Position numbers and translations under genes: made by a program | Source: COMBO-56-21 sp038852315 | GTDB taxonomy: Archaea > Thermoplasmatota > Thermoplasmata > UBA10834 | Direction of reading: 5' to 3' | Assembly: GCA_038852315.1 (NCBI GenBank) | Contig: JAWCKF010000002.1 | Location: 1-64,000 of the forward strand | Length of the DNA stretch: 64,000 bases | The notes under the pieces: model-generated | Told to the model about the DNA's origin: nothing | The model's input: only the letters and a program-made list of their open reading frames with translations | Database searches by the model: none | In this document: positions 24,238 to 32,834 of the stretch, in pieces | Layout of the letters: every line of letters starts with the position of its first letter | Position numbering within the stretch: position 1 is the stretch's first letter

Positions 24238-26193
24238 ATGACCTCCGCATGCTTCCCCTACATCCCGAGGCCCGGCCAAGATAGACTGATGGCGCTGGTC
24301 AGGTCTGCGTGCGAGGACCGGTGTCACCTGGTCTTGGAGAGTGGCACTGGAACTGGGAAGACCGTATGCACCCTCAGCGCCTGCCTCGAGTTCTGCAGAG
24401 GTCGGGGGAAGAAGCTCCTGTACCTCACGCGTACGAACTCGCAGCAGAGGCAGGTCATGTACGAGCTTCGGCAGATATCCGAGCGCATGAAGGTCTTCGG
24501 GGTCGCGCTTCAGGGGAGGAGGAACATGTGTCCGCTCGCCAGACGCGACCCTGAGCTGTCCTCCGGCACCCCCGAGGAGCTTTCGAAGGTGTGCAGCGAG
24601 AGGAAGGCGAGGGTGCTCAAGGGCGACGAGGAGGCCTGCAGGTACTACTCCGCCACCGTCTCTGAGGATCTCGCACCCGTGATGAGGTATGCCAGAGACG
24701 AGCTGCCGACGGCCGAGGAGTTCGTCGAGTATTGTGTCGACCGCGAACTCTGCCCCTATGAGGTGGCGAAGTTGCATGTGCCGGCTGCGGACGTCGTGAC
24801 CGCCCCGTACATCATGTTCTTCGACAAGTTCATCAGGCATGCCCTCTTGGATTGGATGGAGTGCTCCCTTCCGGACATGGTGGTCGTTGTGGACGAGGCT
24901 CACAACCTGCCCTCGTACGCGAGGGAGCTCGAGTCCGCAGACCTCAGTAACCTCACTCTAATCGCGGCGGATAAGGAGATTGACGAGTTCGGCGACCCGG
25001 AGGTTGCAGACGGCATAAGCCTCAGGGACTTCGTATCGATGCTTCAGGAGATACTGGACGAGACGGTCGACGAGTACCTGATCGACGAGGACGGCATAAT
25101 CCCGCAGTCGCACATCGAGGAGCAGCTGATGTCGCGGACAAGGCTCACCAGCAGGGGTGTTGCGGGCCTGCTAGCTCAGGCAGCCAACTTCGGCGAGATG
25201 GTCCGCGACCAGAAGAGGCTCAAGGGCAGGCTGCCCAGATCGTATGTGCACGCAACCGCGGCCTTCCTGACGTTCTGGAGCGCCGTCGAAGAGGGGGAGT
25301 ACATAAAGCTCATCACCGAAAGTACGACACGGGCGTTCGAGGTCTACTGCCTGGACGCATCCAAGGCCTGCGCTCCCCTGCTCGAGTGCCACACGAGCGT
25401 TCACATGTCCGGGACGCTCAGACCGCTCGAGGACTACAGGCAGTCTATCGGACTGCCTAAGGACGCGCGCCTCGCGGAGGTCCCATCGCCGTTCCCGCCA
25501 GAGAACAGGCTGGTCCTGTACGTCGACGACGTAACGACGAGGTATGAGGAGCTTGAGCGTGACGAGGAGATGGTCGAAAGGATTGCCGAGCGCATATCTG
25601 ACATGCTGTCGGGCGTTTGCAGGAGCACCATAATCTTCTACCCCTCGTACGCTCTGATGGAGCGTATATCGTCGAGGACGGTGCGCGCCTCCGCGGGGAG
25701 GACCGTGTTCTATGAGCAGCGGGAGATGGATCAGGGTGACCTCATGAGGGTCGTCCGCGACTTCAAGCTGCAGCCGGGCGACGCTGTCCTGCACGCTATC
25801 GCCGGCGGGAGGGTGAGCGAGGGCATGGACTTCCCTGGGGCTGAGCTGGAGCTGGCAATCATCGCAGGGATACCCTATCCCAAGCCGACCGCCAAGCAGA
25901 GAGCGCTCCAACACTTCTGTGAGCTGAGGTTCGGGGACGGATGGGAGCATGCCGTGAAGGCTCCGACCGCGAGGAAGCTCCTGCAGTCCATAGGTCGGCT
26001 GATCAGGAGCGAGACGGACAGAGGTGTCGCCGTCGTGCTGGACAGGCGTGCGGTGCAGTTCAAGGACACGCTCGGCGCGACGCGCTCCGAGGACCCTGTG
26101 GAGGACATCAAGCAATTCTTCGAGCGAGCAGCAGACGCAGCGCAGGTCGCTCGCGCCGGACGGCTGACCGAGCGGCGCGGATTACAGCTTTGA
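24238..26193 (+). CDS. xpd: XPD/Rad3-type iron-sulfur DNA helicase
   Basis: A 651-residue superfamily 2 helicase with 5'-3' polarity in characterised relatives, acting in repair or replication-associated unwinding. Walker A GTGTGKT is at 36-42 and the DEAH box at 219-222. Four cysteines suited to a 4Fe-4S cluster (C98, C119, C134 and C172 in LCPYE) lie between motifs Ia and II. Motif VI appears as QSIGRLIRSETDRG near the C-terminus. Length and order agree with archaeal XPD. ATG at 24238 with a weak GGTC site. Confidence 0.93.
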   Translation: MTSACFPYIPRPGQDRLMALVRSACEDRCHLVLESGTGTGKTVCTLSACLEFCRGRGKKLLYLTRTNSQQRQVMYELRQISERMKVFGVALQGRRNMCPLARRDPELSSGTPEELSKVCSERKARVLKGDEEACRYYSATVSEDLAPVMRYARDELPTAEEFVEYCVDRELCPYEVAKLHVPAADVVTAPYIMFFDKFIRHALLDWMECSLPDMVVVVDEAHNLPSYARELESADLSNLTLIAADKEIDEFGDPEVADGISLRDFVSMLQEILDETVDEYLIDEDGIIPQSHIEEQLMSRTRLTSRGVAGLLAQAANFGEMVRDQKRLKGRLPRSYVHATAAFLTFWSAVEEGEYIKLITESTTRAFEVYCLDASKACAPLLECHTSVHMSGTLRPLEDYRQSIGLPKDARLAEVPSPFPPENRLVLYVDDVTTRYEELERDEEMVERIAERISDMLSGVCRSTIIFYPSYALMERISSRTVRASAGRTVFYEQREMDQGDLMRVVRDFKLQPGDAVLHAIAGGRVSEGMDFPGAELELAIIAGIPYPKPTAKQRALQHFCELRFGDGWEHAVKAPTARKLLQSIGRLIRSETDRGVAVVLDRRAVQFKDTLGATRSEDPVEDIKQFFERAADAAQVARAGRLTERRGLQL

Positions 26194-26202
26194 CCCGGCG
26201 CT

Positions 26203-26212
26203 TGCATTATAA
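26203..26212 (+). promoter_or_regulatory. Promoter of carS (leaderless)
   Basis: GCATTATAAC is centred about 28 bases before the ATG at 26237, so transcription should begin at or next to the start codon. Confidence 0.65.
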
Positions 26213-26236
26213 CACCCCTGCACGATACGCGGGAGG

Positions 26237-26800
26237 ATGTCCGTCGCAGAGACTGTGCTGGCTGGTCTGTGGCTAATGTTGCCCGCGCTCGTGCCGAACT
26301 CCGCAGCCGTGCTCTGGGGCGGCGGCACGCCCATGGACTTCGGCAGGAGCTGGCGGGGGAGGCGTATCCTCGGCGACGGCAAGACGTGGAGGGGGTTCTT
26401 CGGCGGCTCGCTGACCGGCGCACTGGTCGGCATCATCATCCTGAGCCTCAGCGAGGTGCTGGGGGCGCAGTCCACATGGGGCTACGGCGGTTGGCCCGAG
26501 TCGCTCGTAACGCCCTTCGCGCTCGCGTTTGGGTCGCTATCGGGCGATGCGGTCGGCTCCTTCGTCAAGAGAAGGCTGGGTGTGGAGAGGGGGGCGAGGG
26601 CGCCTGTCCTGGATCAGTACAACTTCGTTGTCGGTGCGGTCCTGCTCGCGCTCCTTACACGCCCTGGCTGGTTCTTTCAGCACTATGTGACTGGGCACGG
26701 GTGGGTGGCGCTGCTGGTGTTCCTGGCGATCGTGCCGCTACTCCACAGGGGAGTGAACATCATAGGTTATAAGATGGGAAAGAAAGATGTGCCGTGGTAG
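26237..26800 (+). CDS. carS: CDP-archaeol synthase
   Basis: Makes CDP-archaeol from CTP and digeranylgeranylglyceryl phosphate, the branch point for archaeal phospholipid head groups. The 187-residue membrane protein has the family's early NSAAVLWGGGTPMDFG segment, the GDGKTWRGFFGG loop and SGDAVGSFVKRRLG. About five hydrophobic helices are visible, the last near LLVFLAIVPLLHR. The TATA box places the transcript start at the ATG. The 3' end carries the promoter of pyrE. Confidence 0.93.
   Translation: MSVAETVLAGLWLMLPALVPNSAAVLWGGGTPMDFGRSWRGRRILGDGKTWRGFFGGSLTGALVGIIILSLSEVLGAQSTWGYGGWPESLVTPFALAFGSLSGDAVGSFVKRRLGVERGARAPVLDQYNFVVGAVLLALLTRPGWFFQHYVTGHGWVALLVFLAIVPLLHRGVNIIGYKMGKKDVPW
26765..26773 (+). 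promoter_or_regulatory. Possible internal promoter of pyrE
   Basis: GGTTATAAG inside the 3' end of carS would start transcripts near 26795, after the ATG at 26787 but before the GTG at 26814. Confidence 0.4.
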
Positions 26801-26813
26801 GGGGGCAAGTGCG

Positions 26814-27314
26814 GTGCTGAAGCAGATGCTGAAGGACGCAAAGGTAGTCCAGACTGGGGATTTCGTCCTCGCGTCGGGGAGAAGGAGTAACTACTTCGTC
26901 AACATCAAGCGGGCCAGCACTGACCCGCGGATACTTCGCGAGATAGCGAAGGAGATGGCCCCGCACATCGACGATGCCAAGATAGCCGGAATGGCGCTCG
27001 GTGCGGTGCCGCTGGCCGTGGCGGTCGCGTTGGAGACCAACAGGCCGTTCGTAATGGTGAGGAAGGAACCCAAGGACCACGGAACGAAAGAACTCATCGA
27101 GGGCGAGGTCAATCCCGGGGAAAGATTCGTCATAGTCGAGGACGTCGCAACGACGGGGGGCTCCACGCTGAAGGTGGTCAACGCCCTCCGCGAGAAGGGG
27201 GCGAACGTGTCCAAGGCCGTGGTCGTGGTGGACCGCGAAGAGGGCGCAAGCGAGATGCTGAGGGAACACGGCATCGAGCTCGTCTCAATCTTCAAGGCCA
27301 AGGATCTGGTATGA
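26814..27314 (+). CDS. pyrE: Orotate phosphoribosyltransferase
   Basis: Converts orotate and PRPP to OMP in pyrimidine synthesis. The protein is 166 residues from the GTG at 26814, with the LASGRRSNYFVNIK substrate segment and the PRPP-binding motif FVIVEDVATTGGS. The frame can be extended to an ATG at 26787, overlapping carS. The GTG start is preferred because AGGGGGG lies eight bases upstream and the family usually begins close to LKQMLKDA. The stop overlaps the ATG of the next gene as ATGA. Confidence 0.92.
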   Translation: MLKQMLKDAKVVQTGDFVLASGRRSNYFVNIKRASTDPRILREIAKEMAPHIDDAKIAGMALGAVPLAVAVALETNRPFVMVRKEPKDHGTKELIEGEVNPGERFVIVEDVATTGGSTLKVVNALREKGANVSKAVVVVDREEGASEMLREHGIELVSIFKAKDLV

Positions 27315-27883
27315 CGCCAGAGGTCGTTGACCTTTCGTGCACCAGGTGTAGGCTCAGCCGAAGCAGGAAGCAGGTCGTCCCTGGGAAGGGCTCCTGGAGA
27401 ACGAGCTTGGTCCTCGTGGGCGAGGCCCCTGGTAGCGAGGAGGATCGGAGGGGAGAGCCGTTTGTGGGCCGCGCCGGCAAGCTGCTGGACGAGACGCTCG
27501 CCGACGGGGGTGCGAGCCGACAGGATGTTTTTATCGCAAACCTAGTGAAGTGCAGGCCTCCGGGCAACAGAAGGCCGAGGAAGGATGAGATCGAGGCCTG
27601 CGCACGCTTCCTTCAGGCGGAGCTGCAGCGCATCAGGCCGAAGGTCATATGTGCGATGGGCCAGACTGTCGCGGCCGCGCTCATCGGATGCAACGGGAGG
27701 ATGAGCTCGTTGGTTGGGAGGGTCTTCGACGCTGAGGTGCATGGGGTGCGGGCCAAGGTGGTCATCTCGTACCATCCTGCTGCGTGCCTCTACCAGAGAA
27801 AGAACCTCTCGGCGTTCAGGGAGGCCATAAGGACGAGCCTACATGAGGCTGGCCTCGGGAAGCGCGCGTCGAAACCGCATTGA
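27311..27883 (+). CDS. udg: Family 4 uracil-DNA glycosylase
   Basis: Removes uracil from DNA in base-excision repair. The 190-residue protein carries four cysteines fit for the 4Fe-4S cluster (C10, C13, C81, C97), the catalytic-loop motif GEAPGSEED and the HPAACLY motif near the end. This combination is diagnostic of the thermophile-type family 4 enzymes. It is translationally coupled to pyrE by ATGA. Confidence 0.95.
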   Translation: MTPEVVDLSCTRCRLSRSRKQVVPGKGSWRTSLVLVGEAPGSEEDRRGEPFVGRAGKLLDETLADGGASRQDVFIANLVKCRPPGNRRPRKDEIEACARFLQAELQRIRPKVICAMGQTVAAALIGCNGRMSSLVGRVFDAEVHGVRAKVVISYHPAACLYQRKNLSAFREAIRTSLHEAGLGKRASKPH

Positions 27884-27893
27884 AATGTTATTG
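27884..27893 (+). promoter_or_regulatory. Promoter of the C11 peptidase gene
   Basis: ATGTTATTGT about 30 bases before the ATG at 27922. Confidence 0.4.
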
Positions 27894-27921
27894 TACTCCC
27901 CAGGCTGTATCTCGTCCTGTG

Positions 27922-29790
27922 ATGAGCGTAGCCCGTGTCGCCGCGATCATCCTCACCCTGGCGCTTGCAGTGCATCCGGTCTTCCGGACGGTTGCTGTGG
28001 CCCAGAGCGCGGCAGCCGGAAGTTGGACAATAATGGTTTACATGGCGGACGATTTCGAGATGCCTCTCAACTGGCAGGACGACGTCAACGAGATGGAGGC
28101 GGCCGTGCAGAGGGCTGGGACAACCATCATCGCACTCGTGGACGACTACGGGCCTGACAACACTGTGCTCTTGAAGGTGGAGCACGACCCCAACTTCCTC
28201 GACCCGACCATCGTCTCCACCTACATTGACCAGAAGGGGGCCATTTACCCTGGCTCTGAGGCTGACATGGCCAGCGCTGACACACTCAGGGCTTTCATCG
28301 AGTTCGCCGCTGGCAAGTACCCGGCCGAGAGGTATGCGCTGGTGCTCTGGGGCCATGGAGCCGGCTGGCCGGGCGTGTGCCCTGACGGACGCGACCTACT
28401 GAACCTCACCGAGCTGAAATCGGCGCTGGACGGAGCCGTGATTGCTGTAGGAAGCGTTGTGGATCTGCTTGTGGTCGATTCGTGCGCCCTGGCAACGGTG
28501 GAGCTTCTCGCCCAACGTCTCCCTGTGAACGTCGTAGTCGCCTCCGAGAAGGACGTCCCCTACGCAGGGCTTCCCTACACGCTCGTGCTTGACAGGCTCG
28601 CGACAAACCCCGACATGACGCCAGCTGAGTTCGGCAGGGAGATCGCGGACACTTATGTCTCGTGGTCAATGACCAACACAGATTACTCGACCACAATGGC
28701 CGTTCTGGAAGGCAGGGGTTTTGCACTAACCCGTCTGCTAGACCAACTGACAAACATCTCGGAGCTTGGCAAGGCCCTTGATCCAGCATATCACTCAGAG
28801 CTCGTACAAGCTCTCGAGTCTGCCGAGGAGTACGAGAGGCCTTATAGTGTGGACTTCGGGGACTACATGAGAAAGATAATGGCGGCCGACGTGCCCCTCG
28901 AGCTGAAGTATGCCGCTTATCGCGCCCTGATTGCGCTCGATGAAGTCGTCATCCACTTCGCGAGGTACGACAACCCGTACGCATCGGACGGCGTAAGGGC
29001 CACAAACGCAAGTGGCCTCGCAATCTACGCCGTCAGCTCAGCCCCTTACGAGTCCGAGTACTTCACGCTCGGGATATGCGAAACCCGCTGGGAAGCATTC
29101 GCAGTCGAACTCAGGAACGCAACCTACCAGATTCCCCTCGGGCCTGGACCAAACATCCAGATCTCCGAGGGCGAAGGAGGTAACCAGATCGCAACTGTCT
29201 CGTGGGGGCCAGGATTCGACAAGGTGCGCATCTGGGTATTCCAGTCGACGCCCGAAGGGCTGTCGTATGTCGGAACAGAAGAGAGCACGACGGGGACCGT
29301 CATCATCGATGGTTATCTCGGCCACCTGACACTCTCTGCAGCTGCCTTCCTGGGAGGGATCGTGAGGGCGCACTCCACGCATGACGTTACGCTCATCGGG
29401 AGCGTGTTGGTGGAGATCGAAGTCAGGTTGGGTGGCGAAAGGATATCCAGCGGGGTCGATGTGAAACTGCTCTTGAACAATGGCAGCGTCGCGGCCGCCC
29501 GAGACAGCGGCGGGCTGTTCTCCGCCCGGGTGATCGTGCCGACCGAGGCCTATGTAGGGGAGCTGGTGATGATAGAGGTACGCGACAGCAGGACGCACGA
29601 ACTGCTGGGTGAAGGCATGGTCCGCATCACCTCACGGAGCACATCAGTATCGGTCGAACTCTTGAAGTCGCCAGAGGGCTGGGGACCCACACTGGCCGGG
29701 CTCGCGTTCGCGCTCCTCCCCTCGCTGCTGATCCTGGTGTTCGCGGTCCTGCTTCACCGGGAGCGCAGACGAGGCTCAGGGAGCGGCTAA
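27922..29790 (+). CDS. Secreted, membrane-anchored clostripain-family (C11) peptidase
   Basis: A 622-residue cysteine peptidase. Residues 1-30 form a signal peptide (VARVAAIILTLALAV). The catalytic dyad is visible as H145 in LWGHGAGW and C188 in VVDSCALATVE. The catalytic domain spans about 30-400, followed by two beta-rich domains. A C-terminal helix (LLPSLLILVFAVLLH) precedes a basic RERRRG stop-transfer sequence, so the enzyme should be tethered outside the cell. Clostripain relatives cleave after Arg or Lys. The start is placed after the TATA box; the frame back to 27880 is not favoured. Confidence 0.9.
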   Translation: MSVARVAAIILTLALAVHPVFRTVAVAQSAAAGSWTIMVYMADDFEMPLNWQDDVNEMEAAVQRAGTTIIALVDDYGPDNTVLLKVEHDPNFLDPTIVSTYIDQKGAIYPGSEADMASADTLRAFIEFAAGKYPAERYALVLWGHGAGWPGVCPDGRDLLNLTELKSALDGAVIAVGSVVDLLVVDSCALATVELLAQRLPVNVVVASEKDVPYAGLPYTLVLDRLATNPDMTPAEFGREIADTYVSWSMTNTDYSTTMAVLEGRGFALTRLLDQLTNISELGKALDPAYHSELVQALESAEEYERPYSVDFGDYMRKIMAADVPLELKYAAYRALIALDEVVIHFARYDNPYASDGVRATNASGLAIYAVSSAPYESEYFTLGICETRWEAFAVELRNATYQIPLGPGPNIQISEGEGGNQIATVSWGPGFDKVRIWVFQSTPEGLSYVGTEESTTGTVIIDGYLGHLTLSAAAFLGGIVRAHSTHDVTLIGSVLVEIEVRLGGERISSGVDVKLLLNNGSVAAARDSGGLFSARVIVPTEAYVGELVMIEVRDSRTHELLGEGMVRITSRSTSVSVELLKSPEGWGPTLAGLAFALLPSLLILVFAVLLHRERRRGSGSG

Positions 29791-29802
29791 CACCCGCGAC
29801 AC

Positions 29803-30477
29803 TCAGAACCTCTTCTTGAAGAGGTACTTCAGGTTGCTCCAGCCGTCTTTCCAGCTCTGCAGCTTGACCTCTCCCACGCGCACGCGGTAGGTTATGGGGA
29901 CCTCCTTGGCTTTCAGCTTCTTGAACGCCTCGATCTTCAGCTCCTCGGAGAAGGCCATGCCGTCGCTCCTGACATCCAGCTGCTCGAGACACGACCTCCT
30001 GAAGACCCACATGCCGCTTTGGGAATCTTTGAGGCGGACCCTGAACAGGATCCTCGCGGTGGCCGAGAGCACCCAGTTCCCGAACCTGTGCTTCGCCCCC
30101 ATCGCACCTTTCTCCATACGGGCGAACCTGTTGGTCGTGATGAAGTCCAGCTGCTCCCGCTCGAGCATGTCGACCAGCGCAGGTATGTCGCTTGCGGGGT
30201 ACGTCATGTCGGCGTCGAGGGTGGCGACGAACTCCCCCGTCGCTCTCTCGAACCCCGTCTTGTAGGCGCGACCATAACCCCTCCTCGGCTCCTCGACCAC
30301 GATGGCGCCCTTCTCTCTGGCTATCTCCCGCGTCCTGTCATGGGAGTCGGTGTCGACCACGATCACCTCGAAAGGCCTCGAATCGCCAAGAGCAGACCTC
30401 ACCTCGTCGATGACGAGGCCTATGCTCTTCTCCTCGTTCATCGTAGGTATCACCACCGAGAGCTTCCCCTTCTCCAC
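29803..30477 (-). CDS. GT2 glycosyltransferase, dolichol-phosphate sugar synthase-like
   Basis: A 224-residue GT-A enzyme of the DPM1/DPG synthase type. Landmarks are LSVVIPTMNEE at the N-terminus, VVDTDSHDRT, and the metal-binding TLDADMTYP. No C-terminal membrane helices are present, as in soluble DPM1-like enzymes. These usually load a sugar onto the dolichyl phosphate used in N-glycosylation. GTG at 30477 is the chosen start because AGGTGA lies five bases upstream. A GTG at 30486 overlapping the previous stop is the alternative. It is cotranscribed with the next GT2. Confidence 0.9.
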   Translation of the reverse strand: MEKGKLSVVIPTMNEEKSIGLVIDEVRSALGDSRPFEVIVVDTDSHDRTREIAREKGAIVVEEPRRGYGRAYKTGFERATGEFVATLDADMTYPASDIPALVDMLEREQLDFITTNRFARMEKGAMGAKHRFGNWVLSATARILFRVRLKDSQSGMWVFRRSCLEQLDVRSDGMAFSEELKIEAFKKLKAKEVPITYRVRVGEVKLQSWKDGWSNLKYLFKKRF

Positions 30478-30482
30478 GCAGG

Positions 30483-31316
30483 TCACCTGCCCGGAAACAG
30501 CAGCCTGAAACGTCTGTGCCTGGGGCCCTCGGGAGCCTTGTACGGCGACTTCTCGAAGAACTTGCAGCAGAGGTAGCCGAGCAGCGCGAACGCCAGCCTG
30601 ACCACGGCCCAGAAAGACCTTGTGTTCTCGAGCAGCTTTTGAGGCTTGTAGCTGGACCACAGATACCCGTGCTTCATCGTGAGCTGCTTTCTCCCCCAGC
30701 CGTTCCAAAAGGCCTGCTTGAGGAAGGCCCGGAAGCTGCCCTTGGTCCTGTGATAGACTATCGCATTTGGATTGTATGTGAGCCTGAAACCCTTCGACAC
30801 GGCTCTGAAGTTGATGTCGATGTCCTCTGCTGTGACGAACCACGGGTCGAACCCGACGACGGCTTCGAGCACCTCCCGCCTCCAGGCCATGCTCGCGCTC
30901 GGATGAGAGATGTCCACGCCCCTGTGGTAGAGCTCCACACGCTCGAGATCCTCGAAAGCGTGGTAGCCTATGTTTATCGTCCTGCCCGCGACTATGTCGT
31001 AGTCCTTGAGCGACTTCCTGAGCTCGCGGAGCCAGAACGGGTTTGCTATGCAGTCGCCGCCTATGGTCGCGATGGCCTCGCCCGTCGCCTTCGAGATGCC
31101 GTAGTTGGTGCTCTCGCCCCTGCTCCCAGGGTGGTGGAAGAGTCGTATCTCTGGATGGTCCTTCATATACTCCTTTACCGCCTCGACCGTGCCGTCCCAG
31201 CTCCCGGCATCGACCACCACTATCTCGAAGGGCGGCTCTTGCGTTACTAGGCTGTCCAGAAGATCCCTGATGTGCCTCTTCTCGTTCAGCAGATTCAGGA
31301 CGATGCTTATCTTCAT
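30483..31316 (-). CDS. GT2 family glycosyltransferase
   Basis: A 277-residue GT-A enzyme. It has the typical ISIVLNLLNEKRHI start, VVDAGSWDGT, and a GGDCIANP metal site where the usual DxD is GGDC. A later TAEDIDINFR segment fits the ED motif. The C-terminal region has a short hydrophobic stretch (VVRLAFALLGYLCC). The ATG at 31316 follows a CATAATATG box (31345-31355) by about 30 bases, so the transcript is likely leaderless. It forms a two-gene operon with the DPM1-like gene and probably serves surface glycan assembly. Confidence 0.88.
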   Translation of the reverse strand: MKISIVLNLLNEKRHIRDLLDSLVTQEPPFEIVVVDAGSWDGTVEAVKEYMKDHPEIRLFHHPGSRGESTNYGISKATGEAIATIGGDCIANPFWLRELRKSLKDYDIVAGRTINIGYHAFEDLERVELYHRGVDISHPSASMAWRREVLEAVVGFDPWFVTAEDIDINFRAVSKGFRLTYNPNAIVYHRTKGSFRAFLKQAFWNGWGRKQLTMKHGYLWSSYKPQKLLENTRSFWAVVRLAFALLGYLCCKFFEKSPYKAPEGPRHRRFRLLFPGR

Positions 31317-31380
31317 GTGCCGACGCCTTCCGAAGTTCCTAGCCACATATTATGGTTTCCTGGGAGCTTGACACAACCAG

Positions 31381-32700
31381 TCATCTGCCGACAGAGCCGT
31401 AGCCTATTCCGAGGTACCTCGCGCCCGCCCTCCTCACGGCAGCGGGATCGAGGCAGCGCCGGCCGTCCACGACGACAGGCGTATGCATGGCCGAGAACTC
31501 CCGCCTCCCCAGCTTCCTAAACTCCGGCCAGTCCGCCTGAACTATACATCCGTCGGCGCCCTTGAGGCACTCAGCCACCGACTTGGCGTACTCGATACCT
31601 GGCATGAGCATGATGAAGCTTGACATAGCCATGGGGTCAAAGGCCACAACATGGGCGCCCTTCGCGAGAAGCTGCGCTATCAGAGGAACAGCACGCGTGT
31701 CCCTGGTGTCGTCGACCCCGCCCTTGAACGCAAGGCCGAGCACCGCCACGCGCTTTCCTCGAAGGTCCCCGAGCGCGCTCTCCAGCAACCGCACGCCTTC
31801 GGAAGGCTGCGCGTCGTTTATCGCCATCAAGGCCGGGAGCAACCTTGACCTGTAGCCCTTGGATCTCGCGGCCTTGTCAAGGGCGCGGACGTCCTTAGGC
31901 AGGCAGCTGCCTCCGAAGCCGAGGCCTGGTTTGAGGAAAAGCGGGCCTATCCGTGGGTCTAGCCCGACCGCGCGCAGGACCTGCTCGGAGTCTATCCCGA
32001 ACCTTGCGCACATGTTCGCTATCTCGTTGGCGTAGGAGATCTTTGTCGCGAGGAAGACGTTTGAAGCGTACTTGATCATCTCCGCGGACCTCAGGTCTGT
32101 AGTTATCTTCGGGGCCCTTATGGGAGCGTACAGCCGAACGACCAATCGAGCGGCCTTCACGTCGTCCGCGCCTACGACTATTCTCGACGGGTGCAGGCTA
32201 TCCCTCAGCGCACTCCCTTCCTGGAGGAATTCCGGATTCACACACACACCGAAATCGCGCCCAGCGCACCTTCCTGAGGTCTTCTCCAAAAGAGGGATGA
32301 CGGTCGTATCCGTGGTGCCAGGCACTACTGTGCTTTTGACCACGACCACCTTGTATCCTTCGGATGTCTTCAGGCCCCTCCCGATGTTCTTGCATGCCGA
32401 CTTCAGCGGGGCGATGTCGATGCGCCCTGAGGGCAGCGAGGGCGTCTGGACGCATATGAAGACCGCCTGCGAATCGATGACGCTCTCCGCCGTCTCCGCT
32501 GTCGCCGTGAGCTTGCCCAACCTCACAAGCTTGTTGAGTTCCCTTTCGAGAGGAGGCTCATGGAACGGCAGCCTGCCCGAGGCGACCGACTTGACCTTCT
32601 GCTCATCGATGTCGCAGCATTCGACACGGTGGCCGAGCTTGCCGAACATTACGGCGGTCGCGAGGCCCACATAACCCGCGCCGATGACTGATATCCTCAT
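31381..32700 (-). CDS. UDP-sugar 6-dehydrogenase (WbpA/UgdH-like)
   Basis: Oxidises a nucleotide sugar such as UDP-GlcNAc or UDP-Glc to the uronic acid in two NAD-dependent steps. The 439-residue protein has the Rossmann start ISVIGAGYVGLATA, STVVPGTT, NPEFLQEG, and the catalytic C266 in GGSCLPKD. Sequence alone does not separate UDP-Glc from UDP-GlcNAc/ManNAc enzymes. The adjacent Wbp-like genes favour UDP-GlcNAc. The ATG at 32700 lies about 30 bases after a GTTATTATC box. Confidence 0.93.
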   Translation of the reverse strand: MRISVIGAGYVGLATAVMFGKLGHRVECCDIDEQKVKSVASGRLPFHEPPLERELNKLVRLGKLTATAETAESVIDSQAVFICVQTPSLPSGRIDIAPLKSACKNIGRGLKTSEGYKVVVVKSTVVPGTTDTTVIPLLEKTSGRCAGRDFGVCVNPEFLQEGSALRDSLHPSRIVVGADDVKAARLVVRLYAPIRAPKITTDLRSAEMIKYASNVFLATKISYANEIANMCARFGIDSEQVLRAVGLDPRIGPLFLKPGLGFGGSCLPKDVRALDKAARSKGYRSRLLPALMAINDAQPSEGVRLLESALGDLRGKRVAVLGLAFKGGVDDTRDTRAVPLIAQLLAKGAHVVAFDPMAMSSFIMLMPGIEYAKSVAECLKGADGCIVQADWPEFRKLGRREFSAMHTPVVVDGRRCLDPAAVRRAGARYLGIGYGSVGR

Positions 32701-32719
32701 TGGCACTTGAACATATAGG

Positions 32720-32734
32720 CGCGATAATAACACT
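32720..32734 (-). promoter_or_regulatory. Promoter of the nucleotide-sugar dehydrogenase
   Basis: Minus-strand GTGTTATTATCGC about 26-30 bases upstream of the ATG; near-leaderless transcript expected. Confidence 0.5.
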
Positions 32735-32834
32735 TTCCATGCGTCGGCTCTGAGGACTGGCCACCACAACACATGTGGCAGAAGCGACGCCCAAAGGTTG
32801 AATAGACTACAAAGTCATTCGCGAGTTCGGAGGA

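Noticed and set aside
30478..30843. N-terminal 122-residue extension of the DPM1-like glycosyltransferase
   Set aside because: The extension is an out-of-frame reading of the upstream GT2 gene; a GTG with AGGTGA upstream gives the normal family start.
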